From positions 1 through 11,839 of the forward strand of contig JBEBGV010000101.1 in assembly GCA_040081265.1 (NCBI GenBank): a stretch of 11,839 nt of DNA, in the 5' to 3' direction. The notes beneath the pieces are model-generated. The model was given only the letters and a program-made list of their open reading frames with translations, was not told the origin of the DNA and did no database searches. Both the position numbers and the translations under genes were made by a program. This document shows, one piece after another, positions 5,862 to 11,839 of the stretch; position 1 is the first letter of the stretch; the number at the start of each line of letters is the position of its first letter. The stretch comes from JBEBGV01 sp040081265. Lineage in GTDB: Bacteria > Acidobacteriota > Vicinamibacteria > Vicinamibacterales > UBA2999.

Positions 5862-8549
5862 CTACGGCAAGTCGATCGCCGTCAGGTCGGCAGTGACCTT
5901 CTTCTTGCTGCCGTCGAAGAACAACGGCGCGATGTAGGCGCCCACCGTGTCCTGTCCGAGCGCCGACGGCGCCAGGATGAAGACGTCCTCGTCCGCTCCG
6001 GTGAGACCGGTCACCGCGAAACTGCCGCTCGTCGACAGATACAACCGGCCGCCTCCATCCACCGCCAGGGCATCGATAGCCTCGCCGCTGGTCGACAGGT
6101 CGACGTCGATGCCGTTGACATACATCTCCCACGTGCCGGCCGTCGTCGGGCCGGTGGAACCCGGCGTGAACACCATCAGGTCCTGGCCGACGCCGACAGC
6201 CCCCGGCACGTCGAACGCGCCCTTGGTCGAAATCACCAGCCGGCCGTCGGGGAGCACGTCTACGGCGTCGAGATCTTCGTTGCTCGTGCTCAGCCCGACG
6301 TCGCTGCCGTCGAAATAGAGTGAAAAAGTCCCGGCGGTCGTATCGCCGAGGGTCGTGGCCGTGAAGAGCACGAGGTCGGAATCATCCACGGTGCCCGCAA
6401 TGCCGGGAACCACCTGCGGGTTCACAAATGACAACAGCAGTGTGTTGGGACTCGTCACGGCGAGCGCGTCGATCGCCGCCGTGTCGAGCCCGACGTCCGA
6501 GCCATCGAAGAACATGCTGAAGGTGACGCCGTTGGTGGCAACAACGTCTTCGTCTGCGACGGTGAGCCCACCGACGATCGCCGCGGCGTCCACGGAGAAG
6601 TACATGACAGCCGACGGTGCCGCGTTCACGCTGACCGCCGCTGTCGCTATCGCCGACACGCCGTCATCGTCCCAGACGCGCAACGCAGCCGTGTAGTTGC
6701 CGGCTGTCGGATAGACCCGCTGGATCGTCTTGCCGACCCCGTCCACGTCGAAGGTCACACCGTCGTAGGCGAAGTCCCATTCGTAGATCAGCGCGTCGGC
6801 GCCAGGATCGGAACCGCCTCCGCCGAAGCTCATTGGCGCTCCTGCGACTCCCGAATACGGGCCGCCGGCATTGGCTGTCGGCAGCACGTTGATGATGGTG
6901 ACCGTCGTCGCATCCTGGTCCACTCCGCCCGCGGCGTCCTGCACGGTGACGATGACGGTGAACGCGCCATCGTTGGCATAGAAGTGCGAACCAGACACCT
7001 TGCCGGTGGCCTCCGTCACCGTTGCTGCCTGCACCGGCGAGCCGTCGCCCCAATCGACTGTGGCGGTATGGAGGTCCCCGGCGTCGACATCGGCAAAGCT
7101 CGCCGCGATCGTGATGCTTCCGCCCTCGCTTCTGGTCCGCTCCGGGCCTGCATCCACTGTCGGCGCCGAGTTGGTGCCAGCAGTGACGATGACCGACGCC
7201 GTACCTGTGGCCGACCCGCCCGACGCCGTGATGGTCGCGCTCTGACCAGCGCCCACGCCGGTGACGACACCGCTCGGCCCGACGGTGGCCGCGCCTGGAT
7301 CGCTCGACCACCACGAGACCGCGCAGCCAGGGATCGCCACATCGGTTGAGTCGAGTGCCACGGCGGTCAACTGCACGGTGGCACCCGTCTCCACCGTAGC
7401 GTCAGATGGGGACACCACCACCGAGGTCACGTCGACGCAGGGGTCGCCGCGTACGTCGAAACCGGTGGTGTGGATGGCCAGGCCGAGCGCGTTGGCGATG
7501 TCCTGCCAGCGCAGCATCTTGAAGTCGAGGTCGTCATGCTGGACCACGAACAGGCCCTGCGGATACAAGGGGCCGAGGTTCATGTTGATGACGTCGAGGC
7601 CGTCGGTGTTGCGTGCCTTGCCGAACGGGCCATCGGGAATCTGGAACGTGCCGAGATACTCGTTTGCGCCCTCGCGGCGATACACGTTGTAGCGGTCGTT
7701 GCCCTGGCTCGATGCGAGCAGATAGCCCAGGCCGTCGCCACGATAGTAGATCGCCAGGCCCTCGACGTCGGCCGTGAGGCCGGTGGCAGATCCGACCAGG
7801 TCAACGACAATGCGGTCGGTCGCGGAGTCGCCGGGATCGGCCCCGTACTTGAAAATGCCCGTGTCCTCTTCGCCGACATAGAAGTCCCCCAGCTCATCGT
7901 CGGCCACCATGCCTTCGGCCATGAAGCTCAGAGGAATCTTGCGGACGAGGACGCCACCGACCGTGCCGGCACCGGCGTCGATGAACTCCCACTGCTCGAT
8001 GCCACCGGTGGCCTTGTCCGAAGAGACGAAGCCGTAGAAGCGACCGGTGGCGCGGCTGTGGTACATGGCGAAGCCGTACACCTTCAGGCCGGACTGGATG
8101 ACGCCGACCTGCGTGAGCAGACGCGTCGAGGGGTCAATCGTGTAGATGTCGATCTGGTTGTTGTTGCGGTCGGTCGCGGCGACGAGATCGACGCTCGCGC
8201 CGCCCAGCGGGAAGCCGTAACGCAGGTCGACGTTGTTGTGCTGTCCACCTGGCGTGAACTGCAACTCGACACCACTCAGATCGAAGACGTGCAGGCCACC
8301 CGTCACGTTCTTGTTCGCGCCGATGATGACGCTCAGGCTCGGGTCGGTCGGATGCACCCACACCGCCGGATCGTCAGCCTGGCCGGCCAGGCCTGTCTTG
8401 CCGGCGGCAGGCACGAGCCGAAGACCGGACGCCGGAAATACGCCGTTCTCGCCCTGCTCTGCCGGGCCGCCGGCCACGGACAGCGATGAGATGGCGACGC
8501 ATGCAACGAGCGCGAGGATTCGTGATGTGTGCGATGGAGAGTGAATCAA
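5862..8549 (-). CDS. Secreted beta-propeller phytase with Ig-like, PKD and 65-residue repeat modules
   Basis: The protein has 895 residues. A signal peptide covers about 1-27. The beta-propeller phytase domain (about 40-370) hydrolyses phytate, a Ca-dependent reaction in known members. Its conserved blocks are present: DDPAVWVHPTDP at 59-70, NNVDLRYGFPLGG at 105-117, DRNNNQIDIYTID at 127-139, YGFAMYHSRATGRFYGFVSS at 158-177, AEGMVADDELGDFYVGEEDT at 211-230, DVEGLAIYYR at 261-270 and ASSQGNDRYNVYRR at 279-292. A Big2-like Ig domain follows (about 374-457, TSVVVSPSDATVETGATVQL), then two PKD-like domains (about 463-555 with VDWGDGSP; about 558-643 with YEWDF). A C-terminal repeat module fills 648-895. 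The mature protein has only two Cys (371 and 409), which probably form a disulphide at the phytase/Ig junction. The start is a TTG; no ATG or GTG nearby fits the signal peptide. Most characterised phytases of this class lack the extra 520 residues. Confidence 0.9.
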   Translation of the reverse strand: MIHSPSHTSRILALVACVAISSLSVAGGPAEQGENGVFPASGLRLVPAAGKTGLAGQADDPAVWVHPTDPSLSVIIGANKNVTGGLHVFDLSGVELQFTPGGQHNNVDLRYGFPLGGASVDLVAATDRNNNQIDIYTIDPSTRLLTQVGVIQSGLKVYGFAMYHSRATGRFYGFVSSDKATGGIEQWEFIDAGAGTVGGVLVRKIPLSFMAEGMVADDELGDFYVGEEDTGIFKYGADPGDSATDRIVVDLVGSATGLTADVEGLAIYYRGDGLGYLLASSQGNDRYNVYRREGANEYLGTFQIPDGPFGKARNTDGLDVINMNLGPLYPQGLFVVQHDDLDFKMLRWQDIANALGLAIHTTGFDVRGDPCVDVTSVVVSPSDATVETGATVQLTAVALDSTDVAIPGCAVSWWSSDPGAATVGPSGVVTGVGAGQSATITASGGSATGTASVIVTAGTNSAPTVDAGPERTRSEGGSITIAASFADVDAGDLHTATVDWGDGSPVQAATVTEATGKVSGSHFYANDGAFTVIVTVQDAAGGVDQDATTVTIINVLPTANAGGPYSGVAGAPMSFGGGGSDPGADALIYEWDFAYDGVTFDVDGVGKTIQRVYPTAGNYTAALRVWDDDGVSAIATAAVSVNAAPSAVMYFSVDAAAIVGGLTVADEDVVATNGVTFSMFFDGSDVGLDTAAIDALAVTSPNTLLLSFVNPQVVPGIAGTVDDSDLVLFTATTLGDTTAGTFSLYFDGSDVGLSTSNEDLDAVDVLPDGRLVISTKGAFDVPGAVGVGQDLMVFTPGSTGPTTAGTWEMYVNGIDVDLSTSGEAIDALAVDGGGRLYLSTSGSFAVTGLTGADEDVFILAPSALGQDTVGAYIAPLFFDGSKKKVTADLTAIDLP
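5865..6608 (-). repeat. Three full plus two half copies of a 65-residue (195-bp) coding repeat
   Basis: Within the phytase C-terminus, residues 676-740, 741-805 and 806-870 are 65-residue copies. Each begins near TFSxxFDGSDVGLxT and then has a (D/I)DALxV block, a strand such as LVIST, and a D-D/E-D turn. A C-terminal half copy stands first (648-675) and an N-terminal half copy last (871-895, LFFDGSKKK). Together the halves make a fourth copy. At the DNA level the full copies lie at 6330-6524, 6135-6329 and 5940-6134. Confidence 0.85.
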
Positions 8550-8564
8550 ATTGCACAGGAGCGT

Positions 8565-8593
8565 ATTGCATTCACCAGGCTCGGGCGCGTCAA
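8565..8593 (-). promoter_or_regulatory. Sigma70-like promoter of the phytase gene
   Basis: On the minus strand TTGACG (8593-8588) is followed after exactly 17 bp by TGCAAT (8570-8565). Transcription would start about 8 nt ahead of the TTG start codon at 8549. ATTGCA occurs on the plus strand at 8550-8555, 8565-8570 and 8642-8647, so the -10 overlaps one member of a small repeat set. No Pho-box-like element was recognised. Confidence 0.45.
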
Positions 8594-8672
8594 ATCAGGC
8601 CGCGGCACCGCGTGAATCCAACTGGTCACACACTTGCCCAGATTGCAGCAGAACTGCACCGCACACAGCGTA

Positions 8673-8685
8673 GCGGTGTCACCGC
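8673..8685 (-). terminator. Palindrome downstream of the dehydrogenase gene, possible terminator
   Basis: GCGGTG and CACCGC flank a single T, a 13-bp inverted repeat about 14 bp after the dehydrogenase stop. As RNA it folds to a 5-bp stem with a 3-nt loop. There is no T-tract, so it could equally be a protein-binding palindrome. Confidence 0.3.
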
Positions 8686-8698
8686 CTGAGCCTGCGGG

Positions 8699-10036
8699 TC
8701 AGCTGAACGTGATCACCGATGAGACCGTCGTGCGATCGGCGGCAAGCTGAAACGCGTCACGTACGCGATCGAACGGCAGCACCGAGGTGACCATCGATTT
8801 GGCGTCGAAGAGGCCGGCTTCGATGAGTCGCGCGTAACGCGGCATGTCGCGCTTGCTGTTGGTGCCAGACATGTTGCCCGGGTGATGAGTTCTAGCCGCA
8901 TTGGACCACTGCCCAGGCGGCAGCGGGAACTCGCCGCGCTGGTTGATCCCGACGGTCACCAGGTGGCCAATCGACGAACAGACGTCCCACGCCTGTCGCA
9001 GCGATTGCACACCGGTCGGGTCTGGCCCGGCTTCCGCTTTCGGCGGGAACTGGTCGCCTCCAACCGCCTCGAGCACCCACTCGGCGCCGATGTTCGCCCC
9101 TCCGGCAAACGCACGATCGGTCCGGCCACGGCACATGTCGCGGATCTTCTGCACGAGGCCGGCGCCCTCGGCATTGGGATCAAGCGCGGCTGTCGCCCCC
9201 ACCTTGAGCGCCAGCTCACGCCGCGCGCGGATCGGTTCGACGACGATGATCTGAACCGCGCCTTTGATGCGAGCACCCTGCACGGCGCTGAGGCCAAGCG
9301 GACCGGCGCCGAAGATCACGACGTCGGACGCCGGCTCAATCGGCGCCAGCGTCATCGTCGCGCCCAGCCCGCACGCGCCCGAGCAGTGAAGAACCGCCAG
9401 CTCGGTTGACGGCACGCGCGTGAAGAGGGGAACGACGCGATTCTCGTACGGCACCATCAGCTCCGAGTAGCCGCCCTCGTTGTTCCACTGAACAACTGGC
9501 GTTCCGTCGGCAAGCCGCGCGACCGGCTCGGGTGGCTGTCCATTGAGCAGGCACTGGTCGGCTCGCCCGCGCAGGCAGTTGTAGCACTCACCACACTGTG
9601 CCGTGTTCGGCACCATGACGCGATCGCCAACCTGCACGCGCTTCACCATCGATCCAACCGCTTCGACAACGCCGAGTCCGCCGTGACCGAGAATGGTCGG
9701 CTGGTTGAATGCACCCTGACCGTTCGCTGCGGCAGGCAGGCCAAGGGCCCGCCCCGTGTCCGAGTAGCAGCACATGGACGCTTCGGTGCGCACGACGACC
9801 CGCATCGGATCGAGCGGCAGCAGCGTCACTTCCTGGATGGTGGCGGGACCGGACCTGGTGCGCATGAACGCGCGGTAGCGGCGTCCGGCCACTCCACCTC
9901 CCGTCGCCGGCGTGCCTTGCGCGGCAAATGCGGGTCCGGCGCCGAGCAGCGTGGCGGCCCCACCGGTCACCGCTGCGACGGCTCCGTCCTTCAGCAGACG
10001 ACGACGCGAGATCGAGGAAGGCTTGGTGTTCTTCAT
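8699..10036 (-). CDS. Tat-exported zinc-dependent alcohol dehydrogenase (MDR family)
   Basis: The protein has 445 residues. A twin-arginine signal (SISRRRLLKDG at 8-18, hydrophobic AVAAVTGGAATLLGAG, AFA-AQ cleavage region) precedes a medium-chain dehydrogenase. The GroES-like half carries the catalytic-zinc cysteine region SMCCYSDTG (88-95) and His118 in LGHGGLG. Four structural-zinc cysteines lie in CGECYNCLRGRADQC (148, 151, 154, 162), and Cys218 is in LHCSGACGLG. The Rossmann motif GAGPLGL is at 243-249, and Glu267 ends the second strand (VVEPIR), which favours NAD(H) over NADP(H). The usual GHE motif reads GHG, so the conserved Glu is absent. The frame is open upstream to 10294, but the Tat signal places the start at 10036, 14 nt after the stop of the hydrolase gene. 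The two are almost certainly co-transcribed. The substrate is unknown; an exported enzyme would have to carry its cofactor with it. Confidence 0.85.
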   Translation of the reverse strand: MKNTKPSSISRRRLLKDGAVAAVTGGAATLLGAGPAFAAQGTPATGGGVAGRRYRAFMRTRSGPATIQEVTLLPLDPMRVVVRTEASMCCYSDTGRALGLPAAANGQGAFNQPTILGHGGLGVVEAVGSMVKRVQVGDRVMVPNTAQCGECYNCLRGRADQCLLNGQPPEPVARLADGTPVVQWNNEGGYSELMVPYENRVVPLFTRVPSTELAVLHCSGACGLGATMTLAPIEPASDVVIFGAGPLGLSAVQGARIKGAVQIIVVEPIRARRELALKVGATAALDPNAEGAGLVQKIRDMCRGRTDRAFAGGANIGAEWVLEAVGGDQFPPKAEAGPDPTGVQSLRQAWDVCSSIGHLVTVGINQRGEFPLPPGQWSNAARTHHPGNMSGTNSKRDMPRYARLIEAGLFDAKSMVTSVLPFDRVRDAFQLAADRTTVSSVITFS

Positions 10037-10050
10037 GGTGGCCACAGCTT

Positions 10051-11418
10051 CTACTTGTAGGTGCCCCAGTGGCGACCATCCCACGGTCGCAGAATCTCTG
10101 GTGCCTGATGGGACATGAAACGGGCGGGGCCGAGATCGATCGCGGCCTTGCCGCGAATCTGCTCGGCGCGCGCGTTCATGGCTTCTGGTGAGGTATCGGC
10201 CCAGCGGCCGCTGTCGAGACGCTCGATGAGCACCGAGAATCCCGCCAGCCGCTCGAGCGGCGACTGGGTCGAGTGACGTGACGATCGGACCCACGTCATG
10301 CGCAGCAGCGCACCATTGCCCGCGCTCTCCACCGTGCGCTCGTAGGCGCGGTCGAAGGACTCGACGTCGAAGGGATCGCCGATGTTGTCGACGACCAGCA
10401 CCGGACCGGAAATCTTCCCGGAGTAGGACATGGTTCTTTCGACCATGGCAACGGCCGCCGGAGACGCCGTGATTCTCGGCGCCGCCCCCAGCGTGCGCAG
10501 GTCGGCTTCGAGTTCTGCTCCGGCCTTCCTGTAGAGCGCGGTGACCATCGGCGAGAGGCGGGATCGAGAGAGCAGGTCTTTGTAGTCGACGCCCTGATTC
10601 CAGGAAAACACGCCGCCAGCAGTCTGCTCGATGTTGTAGCGCACCACGGCCGGGTGGCCGGCACCAAATCCAATCGCCAGCTGATCAACCTGCGCCTCGA
10701 AGTCACTATCGGCAGGCGACTGGTCGCCGTCGGCCCAGACCGGCAGCTGCTCGAACGCAGCCGCGAGCGCGAGTCGCGCGCGACCGAGCGGTGTCGCCTG
10801 CAGCAACTTCACCGCCTCCTGAATCTTCCGCCCCTCCGCAGCTGCCTCCGGCTGACTGCTGAAGCCAGCGACGATCAGGGGAACGCCGGAGAACTGCTTC
10901 AGCGCCCAGAGCGCGTCGAGCTTGGCGTTGTGCAGGGCAACCTCGCCGGCGCCACCGCCCGCGCTCATCAGTGCACCGACGAAGATGTCGGGGTGTCGCT
11001 CGAGGGCGATGCGCGAGACGAACGCGCCCCGTGAGTTGCCGAGCGACACTGTCCGCGTCGGCATGCCCCATCGTTCGATGAACATGGTCCGGACCGTGAG
11101 CAGGTCGTCGACCGCCTGCGGGAAGCGATAGGCGATCGGCTCACGCGAGATGCCACCGATGGCATAGCCGTTCGCGACCATCCACCGTTCGATGGCGCTC
11201 GGCTGCGCCGATGGATCGTTGATGAAGTCGAGATCGAGGACGAGCGTGCCGTTCCACTGCGCTGGACGGACCACGCGGTAATTGCTGCCGTCTGGCAACT
11301 TGCCCGCCAGCGCACCGGCAGCCGAGCTGTCCTCGCGGCTGCCGCCCGCCTGCGCGAGGACGAGCGCCGAACCAACACCAACCAGAAGCGTCACGATGGT
11401 CCACGACAGTCTTTTCAT
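10051..11418 (-). CDS. Exported alpha/beta-hydrolase fold protein
   Basis: The protein has 455 residues. A signal peptide covers about 1-23 (MKRLSWTIVTLLVGVGSALVLAQA). The fold is that of an alpha/beta hydrolase: the early strand NGTLVLDLDFI at 56-66, a nucleophile elbow VSLGNSRGAF at 124-133 with Ser129 in GNSRG, and a late strand GPVLVVDNIGDPFDV at 338-352 with Asp348 or Asp351 as likely acid. His382 in RSSRHS is the likely general base. The catalytic triad is therefore complete by eye. An insertion of about 170 residues between nucleophile and acid (about 160-330) would form the lid and substrate pocket. It is likely an esterase or peptidase acting outside the cytoplasm; I cannot name the substrate. 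The start is supported by AAAGGGG 6 nt before the ATG. It is first in an operon with the Tat-exported dehydrogenase and divergent from the probable TonB-receptor gene. Confidence 0.75.
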   Translation of the reverse strand: MKRLSWTIVTLLVGVGSALVLAQAGGSREDSSAAGALAGKLPDGSNYRVVRPAQWNGTLVLDLDFINDPSAQPSAIERWMVANGYAIGGISREPIAYRFPQAVDDLLTVRTMFIERWGMPTRTVSLGNSRGAFVSRIALERHPDIFVGALMSAGGGAGEVALHNAKLDALWALKQFSGVPLIVAGFSSQPEAAAEGRKIQEAVKLLQATPLGRARLALAAAFEQLPVWADGDQSPADSDFEAQVDQLAIGFGAGHPAVVRYNIEQTAGGVFSWNQGVDYKDLLSRSRLSPMVTALYRKAGAELEADLRTLGAAPRITASPAAVAMVERTMSYSGKISGPVLVVDNIGDPFDVESFDRAYERTVESAGNGALLRMTWVRSSRHSTQSPLERLAGFSVLIERLDSGRWADTSPEAMNARAEQIRGKAAIDLGPARFMSHQAPEILRPWDGRHWGTYK

Positions 11419-11440
11419 CGCTGTCCCCTTTCGCGCGCGT

Positions 11441-11446
11441 AGTCTA
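11441..11446 (-). promoter_or_regulatory. Extended -10 (TGTAGACT) for the hydrolase/dehydrogenase operon
   Basis: TAGACT on the minus strand fits TAnnnT and is preceded by TG. CTGTAC lies 17 bp upstream (11469-11464) as a weak -35. The leader of about 15 nt contains the AAAGGGG ribosome site, unlike the leaderless genes elsewhere in the window. Confidence 0.45.
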
Positions 11447-11464
11447 CACCGCCCCGAGCCGCTG

Positions 11465-11470
11465 TACAGT
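11465..11470 (+). promoter_or_regulatory. -10 element (TACAGT) of the divergent gene, overlapping the CTGTACAG palindrome
   Basis: TACAGT lies 6 nt before the GTG at 11477, again a leaderless spacing. It overlaps the perfect palindrome CTGTACAG (11462-11469), which also holds the weak -35 of the opposite operon. Confidence 0.4.
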
Positions 11471-11476
11471 TAAGCC

Positions 11477-11839
11477 GTGTCTGTCCGCACTGCCCTGATC
11501 GTCAGCCTGATCGCCAGCCTGATCGCGATCGCGACCGCGTCAGGCACTGCGCAGGCACCGAGCGGATCGGTCCGTGGTGAAGTGCGCGACGGCTCGGATT
11601 CGGTGGTACCGGGAGTCACGGTCGAGTTGGCGGTGGCGGCTCGCGTCATCGGCGTCGCCGTGACCGGGACGAGAGGCGACTTCGGCTTCGACGCGGTGCC
11701 CGCAGGCCCGGTGACGTTACGCCTTTCGCTCGAGGGCTTTCAGCCTGCGGCCCTCAGGGTCGATGTCGTGGCTGGATTGGAAACGGTCGCGTCCGGCGTG
11801 CTGGAAGTTGCCCCCTTGTCGGAGCGCGTGGTCGTGCGG
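11477..11839 (+). CDS. N-terminus of a carboxypeptidase-regulatory-domain protein, probably a TonB-dependent receptor
   Basis: The frame is open from a GTG at 11477 to the right edge (121 codons). Residues 1-28 form a signal peptide (TALIVSLIASLIAIATASGT, then AQA). Residues 31-100 are a CarboxypepD_reg-like beta-sandwich: GSVRGEVRDGSDSVVPGVTV at 32-51, TGTRGDFGFDAVPAGPVTLR at 64-83, and LEGFQPAALRVDV. This is followed by LEVAPLSERVVVR. In Acidobacteriota and Bacteroidota that ending commonly leads into a TonB plug domain, so an outer-membrane receptor is likely, but the plug and barrel lie outside the window. The signal peptide contains a perfect in-frame 12-bp duplication (11503-11514 and 11515-11526, SLIA twice). 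The start is behind TACAGT and has no Shine-Dalgarno. Transcription diverges from the hydrolase operon with 58 bp between start codons. Confidence 0.7.
   Translation, partial: MSVRTALIVSLIASLIAIATASGTAQAPSGSVRGEVRDGSDSVVPGVTVELAVAARVIGVAVTGTRGDFGFDAVPAGPVTLRLSLEGFQPAALRVDVVAGLETVASGVLEVAPLSERVVVR

Noticed and set aside
5724..6323. 199-codon plus-strand frame across the end of the membrane protein and the phytase tail
   Set aside because: It overlaps two well-supported genes and is Arg-rich out-of-frame translation.
7470..8489. 339-codon plus-strand frame opposite the phytase
   Set aside because: It is the antisense of a GC-rich gene whose phytase blocks are unmistakable on the minus strand; the plus-strand product resembles no family.
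10037..10294. N-terminal extension of the dehydrogenase by 86 codons
   Set aside because: It lies inside the upstream hydrolase gene, has no family similarity and would bury the Tat signal in mid-protein.
1..11839. tRNA or rRNA genes, CRISPR arrays, insertion sequences, prophage or defence genes
   Set aside because: No cloverleaf with a TTCGA-type loop, spaced identical repeats, transposase motifs or phage proteins were found by reading both strands. The only tandem repeats are the 11-bp array and the coding repeats in the phytase.

Overview
The window is GC-rich bacterial chromosome. Genes are closely packed, exported proteins are frequent, and several start codons sit 6-7 nt behind a -10 hexamer, as for leaderless mRNAs. 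The gene content (CadC-type winged-helix regulator, permease prefix domain 1 membrane protein, exported VOC and ABM proteins, carboxypeptidase-regulatory/TonB-receptor-type protein) is what I would expect from an Acidobacteriota genome, perhaps the Vicinamibacteria. That placement is inference from gene style only. I see no rRNA, tRNA, CRISPR array, insertion sequence or phage gene.

Layout. Bases 1-1484 (minus): an MpaB/DUF2236 oxygenase-family gene translationally coupled by a 4-bp overlap to a winged-helix regulator that runs off the left edge. Upstream lies an array of five 11-bp direct repeats. Bases 1585-2286 (minus): an exported protein with two ABM domains. From the same short divergent region run a plus-strand YhbY RNA-binding protein (2394-2681) and an exported double-VOC protein (2728-3828). 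Bases 3829-4564 are poorly resolved and hold a proline-rich minus-strand ORF of doubtful status. Bases 4565-5854 (plus) encode a polytopic membrane protein with a permease prefix domain. It converges on a large minus-strand gene (5862-8549) for a secreted beta-propeller phytase carrying Ig-like, PKD and 65-residue repeat modules. Bases 8699-11418 (minus) form an operon of an exported alpha/beta hydrolase and a Tat-exported zinc alcohol dehydrogenase. A carboxypeptidase-regulatory-domain protein, probably the start of a TonB-dependent receptor, is transcribed divergently from 11477 and leaves the window on the right.

How the parts may work together. The right half looks like an extracytoplasmic nutrient locus: a phytase to release phosphate, a hydrolase/dehydrogenase pair that may act in sequence on one substrate, and a probable outer-membrane receptor. 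The left half offers the most testable regulatory idea. OmpR/PhoB-type winged helices bind tandem direct repeats of about 11 bp, and five such repeats lie just upstream of the operon that encodes a protein with this fold, so autoregulation is plausible. No single unmistakable new system is present. The operator array and the phytase C-terminal repeat module are the best leads.
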